Source: Liolophura sinensis
Taxonomy: Eukaryota; Mollusca; Polyplacophora; Chitonida; Chitonidae
DNA: 64,000 nucleotides
Direction of reading: 5' to 3'
Assembly: GCF_032854445.1 (NCBI RefSeq)
Contig: NC_088301.1
Span: forward strand, 44,015,116-44,079,115
The translations under genes and the position numbers were made by a program. The notes under the pieces were generated by a model. The model was not told the DNA's origin. It made no database searches and saw nothing but the letters and a program-made list of their open reading frames with translations. Shown one piece after another: positions 37,545 through 49,160 of the stretch (position 1 is its first letter; every line of letters starts with the position of its first letter).

Positions 37545-37670
37545 AGACATTAAAGGACTTTAGGAGTTACAAGATCAACTTGTAACTTCAACTAGATAAA
37601 CTAACTCTGGTGTGAGGTTACAAGTTACAAGTTCGTACTTGTGACTTCTAACTAAAGGTCCCTAATGTCT
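37545..37670. mobile_element. Short MITE (126 bp) with about 45-bp inverted arms
   Basis: The left arm is AGACATTAAAGGACTTTAGG then AGTTACAAGATCAACTTGTA. The right arm reversed is AGACATTAGGGACCTTTAGT then TAGAAGTCACAAGTACGAAC. The arms make up most of the element, so it would fold into a near-complete hairpin. It may lie inside the CRBN 3' UTR. Confidence 0.75.
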
Positions 37671-38095
37671 TACGCTTCATTTTGAAGTCTGGTAAACATG
37701 GTAAAGCGCTAACTCTTCTTTCATTAGCTTGACATGCCCGTGTGTTTAATCGCTTTGCTGAGGGGCACTGCGCTTAGTTACTGACACAAATACACAGTTG
37801 ATGCACACAGATTATGCCACTTATCCACCATACACTGTTCCAAACAGGGATATATTCTAAAGGGATCACACTGACATAAATCTTGCTCCTCAAAGCCACA
37901 GGATAAATCACTATCACGGTATACATGAGCCATCCGCTGACTAACTCGGTGAACTATTTGATAACTGGTCTGCAGCTCAGCCTGTTAGCAATGTAGAAGT
38001 CAATATCAGAGTCCATGTATCAATAATCTTTTGTCTATTTCACAGCTTTTAGACTAGAAGCGCCGCACATAGCCCTTCAGCAAAAGTAGCCAAAT

Positions 38096-41000
38096 TTACA
38101 AGATCATCGAGGTTGATTCTTCCTTTTTGCCTTCTGAGTTTTTGAGACTTGGAATCAAAGACGTTCGACAGAGACCCCAGAACTTCTGTGGCAAGAGCTT
38201 CTTGTTGGTGGCCGTGAACCGCCATCCCATGTGACTGAAACACTCTTCACACTGAGCAATTGTCCAGGCATACCTACAAGAAACAAAACTGAAAAAGTTC
38301 TCAAGTAAACCAGGTATAATGCAGTATTTTATAAATGCAGAAACATAAAAGTACTGCGCAATGCATTTCAAACTCCTTGGCCTTGAGAACTACACAATGT
38401 ATATGCTGTCATAATATGTACAGAGGTCTTCGAGCATTAAGCCTGAAATCAGCATGCATCTATTTCTTTGGGAAATCTAGATAGCTTTGTGGTAGGAAAA
38501 GGATGTTTCTTGGAACCCACTTTTTTTTTGTTCTTTTTTTTAAATGTTCTTGTAAATGTGGTCAACAATGGTGAAGCTTTAGCTTTACCTGTTTAAGACA
38601 CAACATGCTCACACTTAACCTTAGAATAACCCTGAAGACCTTAAAAAATAGGTTTAGCTCGCTGACAATCAACAGGTATACAACAATTCCACATGAAGTA
38701 TATGTGACGTAAGTTTCATTAACTTTGCTAATTGCCTTCAGAAGATATTAAGTTTACAAGCATTACTTGGCATTTAACTTTAAGAGACCTGTTCACCTTG
38801 AAAAAATATGACAAGGTCATCAAAAATCAGTAGGTTTCTTCTCCATGTCTTTATACACTTAAGGCACAAATTTGGTAAATTTTATTTAAGGCATTGCTGG
38901 GACAAGAAAGTCGACAGACAGCCGGCAGGGTGCAACAACAATACCCCTAGGCTAATTCTTGGTGGAGGGGTAAAAACCACACCCACAAAGTCTGACCAGG
39001 CCTGCTACCCCAAAGAAACTTTTGATATTATAACTCCACCATATGGTCATGGAATTTTAAAAACAGAAAAGCAATTTTTCAATATTATTGTTTCAATTTA
39101 CACTGAGACTTATTTATTAAAGCGCTGGATATGAATATTTATGGCTAGAAGATTTATTTATTTATTTGAATATGTCTGATGCCATTTTCAAGGATTTCCA
39201 GAATACAATGACGTACAATATATTACAGCTAAAAGAAACCTAAACTATACTTGCCCAGGGAACCAACTGTGTTTTGAGGACGGATGACCAACCAGCTGTA
39301 AGCCACGAGCTTTATAAACAGTGAGTGTGTCATGAACATGACCACCAGGGTTAACATAGGCTCCAAGAGGCCCCTCGGCAGCCATGCTAAACACATCATT
39401 CTTGTTTGTCACCTCCTTTCCACAATTTTGGCAACACAAAACAGTGCACTGTAAAACAACAAGGGAAATGAAGATTCATTTACACATGGTATTATAAACT
39501 GAAATGAAAAACCTAGTCAACTGCAAACACCTATGCATCAAGAAAAAAAACGGTACAGTTCATGATGATCACAAGACTTGCCGTTGCATCTTAACAATCA
39601 AACATCTACATACATTGATCACAAGACATGTATTACATATTACAAGACTAGTCCATCATTTTCACTGAGAGGAAGCACATCTGTATTTCAGGTATATAAT
39701 GGGTGTTCAAGTAAATGCTGACATGGTCAAATCTACAAAATGAAGAACTGTTCTTTATATCCATACAACTCACCATCTGCATGACGCTCAGTTCACTGCG
39801 TAACCTCTGCACAGCACTATGCAGACTGAGAAAAAACAGTCTCATGCTATCATCCACAGGCAGATTCTGGGCAACCCAATAGGAAAACTCCACAGGATCA
39901 GATGGCATTGTGTGAGGCTTCAGTGTCTCATTCCAGCTCTGAAGTTCATCCTTAATTTTTCGCATCAGTATCTTCTACAATACAACATAGATGTTTCAGG
40001 TACATGTGATATAAAGTTGGAGTGAAAGTGCTTACAGGTAATATGAGATTAAAACTTGACATATGCTCCCCTTCTCACAAATCAAATTTACTGCAACCTA
40101 TACAGAGTGCTTATTAATCTAATCAAGGCGAATAAGGAATAAAATCTCTAGTCTGCTTCCTTCAGCCAAGTCCATCTGTTTTAACCATGTATGTATAATA
40201 TATATCCTGATACAGAAGTACAAGGATTTTAGGTTTTATCAAGTATGATATTATACTTTTGACTGTCACTGAACACCCTATGATAGTGATCACTTTTATG
40301 GCTTGAGAAAATTTGAGCACCTGAAGCTGAACTTCAGACCCACTTTCTGAGATGTAATGTAGATATAATATGCACATCATAATGGTGGAAGACAAATGAT
40401 CTTCAATGAATCTTGACTAACTTTTGTCACCAAGGTCCCTCAAACAGTGAGAGACAGAGCAACTATACACATTCCTTGCTTACGGCTAGTTTTAAACCCA
40501 TGCCTTGTATGTTCTGACAATTGAAAGGCAAGCACTTTAATGACTCGGTCCAGGTTTTCTCACCACTTTCAGTATGATTAAGGCACTCATCTATACACAA
40601 AAATTGTGCATGTGAAACAAGAAACAAAATGATTATCACCTGCACATAAGCTCTTACCTCATCATACATTTTGTACACCCATGGAGGCCACCAGGTAAAA
40701 TTGGCTCCACTGAATCTGTCCATCTGAAATTAAAACAAGTTCTGAAGAGCTCAAGAGCCAAATATGAACTAGAAAACTAGGTGAAATGCAGTTAGCGTTG
40801 ACCAAATTCTAATCAAGTACCGGAGGTCTACTAATGAATTCAAGCATAAACTAAAATCTAATCTCATCTGGGGAGACTACCAGTAAGCCTACGAGTAAAT
40901 CCAGAGCGTTTGGATTTACCTCAGTTGTTTAGAAATATAGTGCCACAAGACAAACAAACTCGTACTAGATGGAAGTTGTGCTTATCAGAGCACGATATAA

Positions 41001-44000
41001 TGTGGTATAGGGCACCTGTCAATGAATCTGGAGCAGATGCTGACCACTTGACTAATCTGACATACCTTTGGACCTCTGGACATCTTCACGCTGGCTAGCA
41101 CTTGACCATGCCTGCCCACAGCTGTGTTAACAATAGGTTCATCATCAGCCAAACCCCCACAAAATCTGGCATAGCTTAAGGGGGTGGCACCTTCCAAGGG
41201 TGGTGGAAGATGACGCTCTGGCAAAATTCTAACTTTTGCCATTAAAACTCTTAAAAAAAAAAAAATTCAATATATTGAGACGCATAACAATAATCCATGG
41301 CAAGACATATCAGGTGTCTTGCAGCTGGTAAATGGTCAGTTCACATGAACCTTTTGGCCTCCCAGAGTTAAACATACATTTGTCAGAAATAACTCAATAG
41401 ATGAGCATGTTTTATTTGAGTTCTATATTACTTTTATTGTCTTCAGATGAAAGTTTAAATACCAAAGAATGTTAATAAGTACATGTATGTAATAAAGAAT
41501 AAAAACAATTGTAAGCTAATCAGTTACCCTGTTATTTGCCTGTTGGTTTCGCAGATCTCGAAGCGTTGCCTTCCTCGTGCTTTAACTCTTAGTGTAGAAA
41601 TGCCAGACTGCTCATCCATGTCATCTTTCATGGAGAAAATCTCAGCTGTTGTGCCAATGCTTGCCATGAATGTATGAGTGAACTCTGACTGGTCATACCT
41701 TAAAAACAAATACATACCTGAAAATATCTTGAAATAGCATCGTTTAGTGATGTAAGAACTTGTTCATTAACAAAAAATTCTTTGCCAAAATAAACGACTC
41801 TCTTCAAGCGATGTATACTTTTGTTGCAAATTGCGATCAAAATGCAAAAAAAAAGCAATTTCTCCCACATAGTTTGCCAAGTGACAGAAAACTGTTACAG
41901 CTATAAAGCTAAAGTGAGTTAAAAGGGCTATATATGTATTATATGCATGCTGAAAATCATTAAACTTTGATAAACAACACAAAACTTGCACTCCTTCCAA
42001 AACTATCCAAAGGCCAATTACTACATCTAGCACATTTGCATGTACATGATATATAGACTGTACATACAATGTATTGATGATCAGGAAAAATGTACCCTTT
42101 ATAATTAAGCTGTTTATATTCCAATGCATAAAGGCACCATTCAGCTAACTGAAAGTGCCCAAAATTGGGTGCCCAAAGGTTGCTCTTTACCTAAATAATG
42201 GCTGGAACCCTGACTTCACGGCTTTAGTAGCAATATTTCACTTTGTTGATGTTGAATGCCATCCTCATACTCTCATTTATACCATAGCTTTCACTTTCAT
42301 GGGTTGAAGAAACTGCAGTGCCTAGTACAAACCATCAGCCTTTGGCATGTTACTAACGGACTTTCCCACATATAAAGCACACCATATTGGTGGAAGACAA
42401 GTGGTGTTCAAGGAATGCTAACCTGCACAAATGGTCAAAGGAGCATGATCAACTACTTATTATCACCAATGTCTGACAATGCTGTGAGAGTGGAAGAATC
42501 TACAAATTTCCTTTCCAAGTAGCATTCTCACATGCCGACAAGTGGCACTAGGGGTAGGCGTAAGTGAAAATGGCAGAAGCTGACCTTCTTGGACTCGCTG
42601 ACGGAACCTCCTTATTACAGCACTTGATTAGGAATGCACATATTTCCCGCTTTTTTCCTCACGAGGTGTGAACAATGGACAGAATTTAGCACCATTGCAC
42701 ATTTTAAGATTGAAGTGCCTTGCATATAAAAATCAGAACAAAATTAATCAGTAAGTGTGGATAAATTACAATTAAATTTTGCTTGGCTCTGTCTCTACTT
42801 GCTTTGTAAGTAACTTAAGACAGTTGTATGTCAATGTCAATTAAAATTATGATCTAAATGAGGTGACAATGTGTCTTTCCAAGCCAATTTCACTAAGCGG
42901 GGTATGCATTCTATGCTGTCAAGCTTTGCTACATGCATGTGCGCAGCCTTCGACTGACAACTTATGATAAGAGTGAGTGAGTGCTTGGGGTTTAACGTCG
43001 TGCTCAACAATTTTTCATTCATATGACGACGACTTATGATAAGACACACTCATGTCTAGGACTACTTGTAATAAAGTCATTTAAAATCACTGCTGTCCCA
43101 AAAAGTTAGATGAAGGTAATTTTCAATTTACCCCATTTTACTCGCTCATTTGCCTTTCAGTCTCAGTACAAGCTGGAAATTTATATTATAAATATAAATA
43201 TAAATATTATAAATATTTATAATTTTAAGTTATTTTATTTGTCTTACATATAGTGCGGTTACTTTTTCTCCATTTTTTTAGAGTTTCTTTTCAGAGTTTC
43301 CTGCCTTTGATCGCCCCAGAGGACAAACGGTTGTCCACTTCGCAACTTTTTCTTCGCTTTTTTGTTTTATGAAGCAGCCTTTTTAATTAAATTTATACAT
43401 TCCGTGAATACAATTGTTGGTTATTATTTATGTGGGAATGCAATTTGATGGCTGGAATTGAAATCAAAACCTGGCCTGTCCTAGTGATTGAAAATATTGT
43501 TATAATTATAACTTAAATACTTTACTTAAATATTACGCACCTAGCTGTAACAAGCCCAAAAGTCTTGTCCTTCTCAACAACATTTCTGACCATGGCAACT
43601 GTCTGTGGCTGGAAAAGACTGAGTGGTATAGTCTGTCCTGGCACCAAAACCACACCTGGAAGCGACAAAACAGGAAGGTCAAGGAGCTTGTCCTCTTCAT
43701 GGATTGTTCTCCCTCGTAGGTCTTCAAGATCATTTCCTAAATACTTAAAACAGAAATGAGAAGTTTGTAAGAACTTTTTAATAACAGTTTGTGTTGATGA
43801 CAGCACTGACCATAGTCCCTTGTACATGAAAGTTCCGTTTGGGGATATTTGTGCATTTACTAAAAATTTGGGAAAGAGCAAAGTGGTTCATAGCCCACAT
43901 GTGTATGGGTGTTTATACAACTTTCACTTATGAATTATTTGTTTTCTGTAGAAAAACAAAGCCTTTTGTTTCATGGGAACATGCATGAAAGTCATTAGTT

Positions 44001-44924
44001 TGTTTAGATGACACAAATCATTTACCATTTTTAAACTGCTATGTTATTCTTCTAGCAGCCACCATGTTAAACACTCTTGCATTGAGAAACCCACTTAACC
44101 CATTTAACCAGACTACACAGAGTTTAAAACTACTAGCACATAATAAAACCTAATCCTTCGATCTACATGCACACTCATACCAAAACTGTAAAGGCTATAT
44201 CGTATCTAGCCCTGTGTGCCAATTCTACACCTGTCTTTATATTCACTGGCAGGATATCAGATTTTTGGTTTGCCATTCGATTATAAAGACGGTTCTAAGA
44301 TAGCCACCTGGGGCTATATACCATACTAGAATCTACTTAAAACAGTCTAGCAGATACAGGCCTACTCTTTTCTAAGACTAGCTTTGGCCACTATTATGCT
44401 TTAATCACCAGCAAGTATCTACTGATAAGTAGTTGCTGACACATCCATGACTTACTGAATGTACACCAGGTAGTGAAGAGTCATATTTCACATGAAGTGG
44501 TTTCTTTGATTTAGCCGCAACTGGTTCTTTCTTTTCAACGTCATTATTGTCTACAGACATCGCCACTTCCTCCGTTTCTGATTCCTCTACAAGAGAAAAA
44601 TTTGATTTGAAACTTTTGCCGACTTCAGTGTGAAACCATTATTACCGTACCACAGATATATAATTATAACCATTCATAACGAAATCTGGACACACCATTA
44701 TGCTTTCAGTGAATTAAATGAGTATAAACATGGGAGACATGAACTCATTGCAATGATAAATTCTTACATTTTGCGTCTGCTAATAGAGCTTAAATATGAT
44801 TTAACTTGTTTTAGAAAATAACACTTTTCACTTAATTCAATGTCACTTTCACACAACCTTGTTCACTGCCAGATGCCTCCTCCTCCATGAGATGACCGAT
44901 CAGTGGAAGTAAGTCGTCTGCCAT
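38096..44924 (-). CDS. CRBN: Cereblon, CRL4 substrate receptor (9 coding exons)
   Basis: Exons on the minus strand: 44,924-44,858, 44,586-44,456, 43,743-43,541, 41,698-41,528, 41,249-41,066, 40,723-40,658, 39,974-39,774, 39,448-39,255 and 38,273-38,096. They join in frame to 464 residues (human 442). Cereblon recruits substrates to the DDB1-CUL4 ubiquitin ligase. The LON-like domain begins at [13 protein letters not shown] (residue 67). The DDB1-binding helical part includes [14 protein letters not shown]. The CULT domain has its zinc cysteines in CCQNC (347, 350) and QCEEC (414, 417). The three tryptophans of the glutarimide cage are present (Trp403, 409, 423 = human 380, 386, 400), with His401 = human His378. 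Human Val388 is Ile here (411). The last intron requires a GC donor. The gene starts 580 bp from DNAJB9, in the opposite direction. Confidence 0.95.
39148..39205 (-). repeat. SINE family 1 tail fragment
   Basis: GATTTATTTATTTATTTGAA is followed by a diverged ATGCCATTTTCAAGGATTTC core. This short fragment lies about 50 bp from CRBN exon 8, in the intron with the GC donor. Confidence 0.5.
40375..40462 (-). repeat. SINE family 3, head fragment
   Basis: CATCATAATGGTGGAAGACA, then GATCTTCAATGAATCTTGAC, then TTTTGTCACCAAGGTCCC and CAGTGAGAGACAGAG. These blocks match the part of the fuller copies farther from the shared tail. Confidence 0.6.
42235..42515 (-). repeat. SINE family 3, fuller copy
   Basis: It runs from a diverged tail (GAATGCCATCCTCATACTC, CACTTTCATGGGTTGAAG) through AACTGCAGTGCCTAGTAC, CAGCCTTTGGCATGTTAC, CATATTGGTGGAAGACAAGT, TATCACCAATGTCTGACA and GAGAGTGGAAGAATC. 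It lies in the long CRBN intron 3. Confidence 0.7.
42960..43043 (-). repeat. 60-bp 5'-truncated SINE family 2 insertion with 12-bp target-site duplication
   Basis: ACTTATGATAAG at 42,960-42,971 is repeated exactly at 43,032-43,043. Between them lies only the family 2 3' end (CACTC-type tail, GTTTAACGTCGTGCTCAAC, ending ATATGACGACG). This is a recent, heavily truncated retroposition event. Confidence 0.85.
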
Positions 44925-45504
44925 ATTTTGTTTACAAAATGAGTCTAGCTGTGTCACGTGACTGCCATTCACCAATGAGACAAATAGTCGTGTCCTCGGC
45001 GCCTACCGCTAGAACATCCGGTTAGATCTGTCAAAAAGGCCGCAATTTCCAGCACGTCAGCATTTAATCCTGATAAGTGTATCTGCCTATGAGCTATCTT
45101 GACAGCGTGGTTTCAGGCTTTGGGAAATTGTCATTGTTTACCAGTTCCATTGACCAAACAGGTATTGTTTAAGCGAACTTTATTTCGTCAGCTTAGTCAG
45201 TAGAAAGGTAACAATTTAAATGGGCCGTTACCTCGTGCATCCTGGCAATGTGACTACCTTTTATCCGAAGTTGTCAGCTGTTTAGTATCTGGAGACCATT
45301 TTCGGTACACTAGATGGCTTTGTCGTTAAACGTATTTTAAACTACGAGATGGGAACAATGCGGGTATAGAAAATGTTGGTTGGGTACATCATTCCAGGGG
45401 CTTGTAATATGTTGTATGAAATCGAGTAGTATTTGTCATTTACTGATTTAGAGATTTTATGGCATCAGTGTATTTTTTTGTTGTAGTGTATAACAGGTAT
45501 AAGT
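44925..45504. promoter_or_regulatory. Divergent CRBN/DNAJB9 promoter interval
   Basis: 580 bp separate the two start codons, which point away from each other. GTCACGTGAC at 44,953-44,962 is a perfect 10-bp palindrome with an E-box core (USF/TFEB, 'CLEAR'-type). TGACGTGC on the minus strand at 45,052-45,059 is close to the ATF6/XBP1 element TGACGTGG. An exact CCAAT-N9-CCACG ER stress element was looked for and not found. Confidence 0.6.
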
Positions 45505-46923
45505 ATGAGGTGTGAGAGACTTATCCTGCTGTCGGCATTCTGTGGAGTTCTTTCTGTCAGAGTAGCTGCTAAGCAGAGCTACTATGATATCCTTGGTGTT
45601 AAAAAAGATGCTACAAACAAACAGATAAAGAAGGCATTCAGACAGCTGGCTCTAAAATACCATCCTGACAAGAACAAGAAGGATGAAAAAGCCCAGGAGA
45701 AGTTTGTTGAGATAGCAAAAGGTAAAAAGTGTTTATAACTAATCACTGTTCATTATTTAAAGCTGGAAATGCAGCTACAGTTGTAACAGATATTTCTACA
45801 TGGAGTTTAACTGTAAGCTCTGTAAAATGACATGTAGGCCTAATTCCATTATAATCTATAAAAAGGTGCTGAGATAAAATGTTAAAGTTTATTACATCAC
45901 AGCCATTATCTTACTCTTATTTTGGCTTGTATTTTTTAATCCAGCGTATGAAGTTCTCTCTGATAAGGAGAAACGGAAGCAGTACGATCTACACGGAGAA
46001 AACTTTGACAGTAATGGTGGTGGATCCAATGGTTTTGACTTCAACTTTGATGACTTCTTCAAAGGATTTGACAATTTTTTTGATCATAAGCACAGTGACC
46101 ATGCTGGTGATAACAGTGGATTTAAGTTTTCATTCAATCAGGGGTTTAACTTTGATGATCTATTCAGTGACGACGACTTTGAAAGTGATGGTAATGGATT
46201 TGACTTTGATCCCTTTGGAGATTTTGGATTTGGGGGACTTGATAATGGATTTTTTGGAGACAGTTTAAATATGTTTGATCACTTTGATGATGTTCATCAC
46301 CATCACAACATCCATCATTCTCAACAAGCTCACCATGCAAAAGCCCATGCTCAGCACATGAAGACAGCCAGCAAACACAGGACCTCCACTCAAGGTAATC
46401 ATAATAACTATGACCAGGAGCCATAATCCAAATAGATATGTGAGGGCATTTTTATTTTTTTTTTTCAATAATATACAGCTAATCTTTTTTTTTTTAAATT
46501 TGGATTAAATCATTGGTATCTGAGATGTTACTCCTCTTTTACACCTTTCATTAATAGTTGCTCATCAAATGTTAATGTCACTTTGTGATTACATATTATT
46601 GGCAGGTAAAGGGTGTGGATTTCATTAGACTCTGCCTGTTACCTCCACTAACACAGTCGTAAACTTAATGTTCGTCTGCTTTATACAGATTGCATGGTGC
46701 TGATATAGGTAGGGTGAACACAGACTAATTTTGGAAATGTATTCATTATTATAAATTTTGCTTAAAAAACTGCATGAGCATTTGTTGTACCAGTTGCCCC
46801 TTTTCTGCTCAGATTGATACTCACAAATTTGCTTTCTATCTTTCATTACCAGGTGGCCGAACGTGTCGAACTGTTACACAACGGATAGGAAACATGGTGA
46901 CTACCCACACAGAATGCTCCTAA
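45505..46923 (+). CDS. DNAJB9: DNAJB9 (ERdj4), ER-lumenal Hsp70 co-chaperone (3 exons)
   Basis: Exons 45,505-45,721, 45,945-46,394 and 46,853-46,923 join in frame to 245 residues (human 223). An N-terminal hydrophobic segment ([17 protein letters not shown]) targets the protein to the ER. The J domain covers about 25-90, with the HPD motif at 53-55 (KYHPDKN), which stimulates the ATPase of the ER Hsp70 BiP. A long Phe/Asp/Gly-rich middle (repeated NFDD, FDF) follows, then a His-rich segment ([18 protein letters not shown]) that human lacks in this form. The C-terminus [18 protein letters not shown] is nearly identical to human ERdj4 and separates it from other DNAJB proteins. In mammals it binds misfolded ER clients and restrains IRE1. 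It is divergent from CRBN and probably shares its promoter. Confidence 0.95.
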
Positions 46924-47374
46924 CATATGTGCATGACTGATAGTGACAGCAGCTAACCTCAGATGACTGTGATTCAGAATCAATTGTTGCTTTCATCAGT
47001 GAGAGTCCCAGCAAGGTGCCTGGAGCCTGTTCAAACAGTTATTCTGGTGTGTCCAAGCAACGTTGTAGCCAAATCAAAAAGAATATGTATTTTTTGTGCT
47101 ATATAAAGGCTTGCAAACCAGATGGGAGTTCTCAAGTAGCCGGTAGAGTAGTGACAATTTATGCAACATTTCAACTTGTAATCAAAAGTTACAATGTAAA
47201 TAGTTTATTATCCAGTTGTGTTTCAATGTGCATGAAAGGAGTAAATGTAGTTGTTTAATGTTTTACATTATTTTTTAAATGCTGCTACAAGTTTATGGGT
47301 TTTATGTATCCAGTTTGTAATGATCGAGCCTATATATTGTAACATGGGGAATTATAGGCGAGATGTCTACCTTT

Positions 47375-47560
47375 GGGCAAGGGGGCACTTGAGTCTAGTG
47401 GTAGAAGCATGGCCTGAAAATCCAGGTATCTCTGGCTCAAATCCCATTAGCACAACAAGTTGGGTAACCCATCACTAGCAGGATCTCTGTAATGGGGAAC
47501 TCGTAAAACTACTTCCTGTCTGTATCAGTATGATCCAAAGCTGTGAACTCATTTGTTTTT
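47375..47560 (+). repeat. tRNA-derived SINE in the DNAJB9 3' UTR
   Basis: GGGCACTTGAGTCTAGTGGT then AGAAGCATGG resembles a tRNA D arm and A box. CCTGAAAATCCAGG could form an anticodon-like stem, and GGCTCAAATCCC fits the B box. The following 80 bp (CATCACTAGCAGGATCTC onward) would be the SINE body. It is different from families 1-3. Confidence 0.6.
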
Positions 47561-49138
47561 TTCCTTTATTACATCACAAGTTAATATTTTCAGTTAATAT
47601 GGTCAGGTGTAAATATATGTTATAGATTGGGAGCGAGTGTTACCAAAGTTTGCTGTCTGGTTTTAAATAATGATGTGTGTTAATGTACAAGGAAGTATTT
47701 AAATGTGCTAAGGTTTTTTTTGTAATATATGTGTTGGATGTCTGTGTGATATGTGTGTACTTTGATTACATGACCAAAGGTTTGGCCCTGATCACAGTGA
47801 CTCATTTATGATGTTCTGTTCACCATATAAAAGAAGAGATCTTATATACTAGTATATCATTCCAAGACTTTATCATGGACATAATGCTGCCTTAGATGGA
47901 TTGACAGTTAATTTTCGAGCTTAAGTGAATAAGTCCTGATATTATTTGGCTCAAGACACATCATAATGCAGTGAAAATTTAAGGCAAGTTATTGCAGCCT
48001 GTTAGTGATTGAAAATGCCTATAGTAGCTATACATTTTTCAGCTATCAAAATTTTGTATGTTTTTGACTGAAAGTAAACTTCCTTTATACCATATACTTG
48101 CTTGGTAATTGAGACATGAGGATTTCATAACAACAGAAAGTTGTCAGTCAAGACAGGAAAGCTCTCACATTCTAACACATAAGACTGTACAGGCTTAATC
48201 CAGACTCATTGTAGGTAAAATTATTGCTTCAGTGTCTTAAATGTCCCTCTGTTCCATATTTTGCACCAGACCTGAAGCCTGTCATAGAACATTAATAAAT
48301 GCATTAGAATTAGGCTTAAATAATGATAAACTGTTGTCAAAATAGCAAAGCTTGTGGTGCTTCCAGGATGTATATAATGAATTGATGGAGTTGTGTGTAT
48401 GTGTTTAGCTACTAATATAATGATTGTACATATCTGTTTGCCTATTTAAAATATCTTTTGTCAACAAGTGTGATTACTGGTTTAATTTATTGTTAGTGCT
48501 GACGTAATATGACTGATTGAGCCCATGTCAAAAACCTGTTTATTACTGGAAAACTTTAAACTGCTATGTTACTGGGACCTAAAATGCAGTTAAAACAACC
48601 ATTTTGAACAGTTAGATGTTTTTGTTCTGCTAGTGATGTTTTATTGAAACAATATCTCTTTCTCATCCTTAAGTGTCATTTTCAGTTGCCATTCTTATAA
48701 ACAATGGGTTGATTGTGATAGTATTTCTCACCATATTAGAAAGAAAATGGAATTTTCCTACAATTAAATGTTTCCTATGCAAACATAACAACATCATTCA
48801 GGTTGAAATTGACTTTCCAGAATTTGATATCCCTATGGAAAAAAAACAGATGGTGGAATCCTGTTTGTAATATTTTTGCTTGTGTATTTTGTGTATTGCA
48901 AGCACAAAAATGAATTTAGGATATCTTTTGTAAGAGTTGAAGAGTAGCCTACCGGTGCGTCATGTAGATTAAAGGTTGCAAGAGAAGTTCTGTTTAGTCA
49001 CAGTAGAAGTGTGTCAGATCTTGACTGAAAAAGTGTCTGCATGTGTGATACAGGAGCATATAGCAGTGTACAAATGTGAATATGTCATGCTGTTATAATT
49101 CCTGGTGGAATGAAAATATACATTTCACGATTTCTATT

Positions 49139-49144
49139 AATAAA
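49139..49144 (+). other. Polyadenylation signal, probably of DNAJB9
   Basis: AATAAAGTGTTTGT is a canonical hexamer with a downstream GT-rich element, about 2.2 kb after the DNAJB9 stop codon. No closer canonical signal stands out. Confidence 0.45.
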
Positions 49145-49160
49145 GTGTTTGTCCATACAC

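Larger units (their letters stand above)
33146..38095. other. Interval between the RBR ligase and CRBN
   Basis: No coding exon is seen. It holds the RBR promoter region (33.15-33.6 kb), the 57-bp array, SINE copies at 34.9 and 36.6 kb and a MITE at 37.5 kb. The right part may be the CRBN 3' UTR: AATAAA signals on the minus strand include one near 35,952 (AAGAATAAACC), which would give a UTR of about 2.1 kb. Confidence 0.45.
46924..49160 (+). other. Probable long 3' UTR of DNAJB9
   Basis: About 2.2 kb of AT-rich sequence without exons. The best poly(A) signal is AATAAA at 49,139-49,144, followed by a GT-rich stretch (GTGTTTGTCC). ATTTA- and TGTA-type motifs are frequent. A tRNA-like SINE sits at about 47,375-47,560. 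Confidence 0.45.

Noticed and set aside
40640-40723. CRBN exon 6 extending through VRAYVQ to a GTGATA donor
   Set aside because: A stronger donor (GATGAG|GTAAGA) six codons earlier gives [12 protein letters not shown], which matches the human protein without an insertion.
44941-45000. ER stress element (CCAAT-N9-CCACG) in the CRBN/DNAJB9 interval
   Set aside because: A CCAAT box is present, but the sequence nine bases on is AGTCG, not CCACG.
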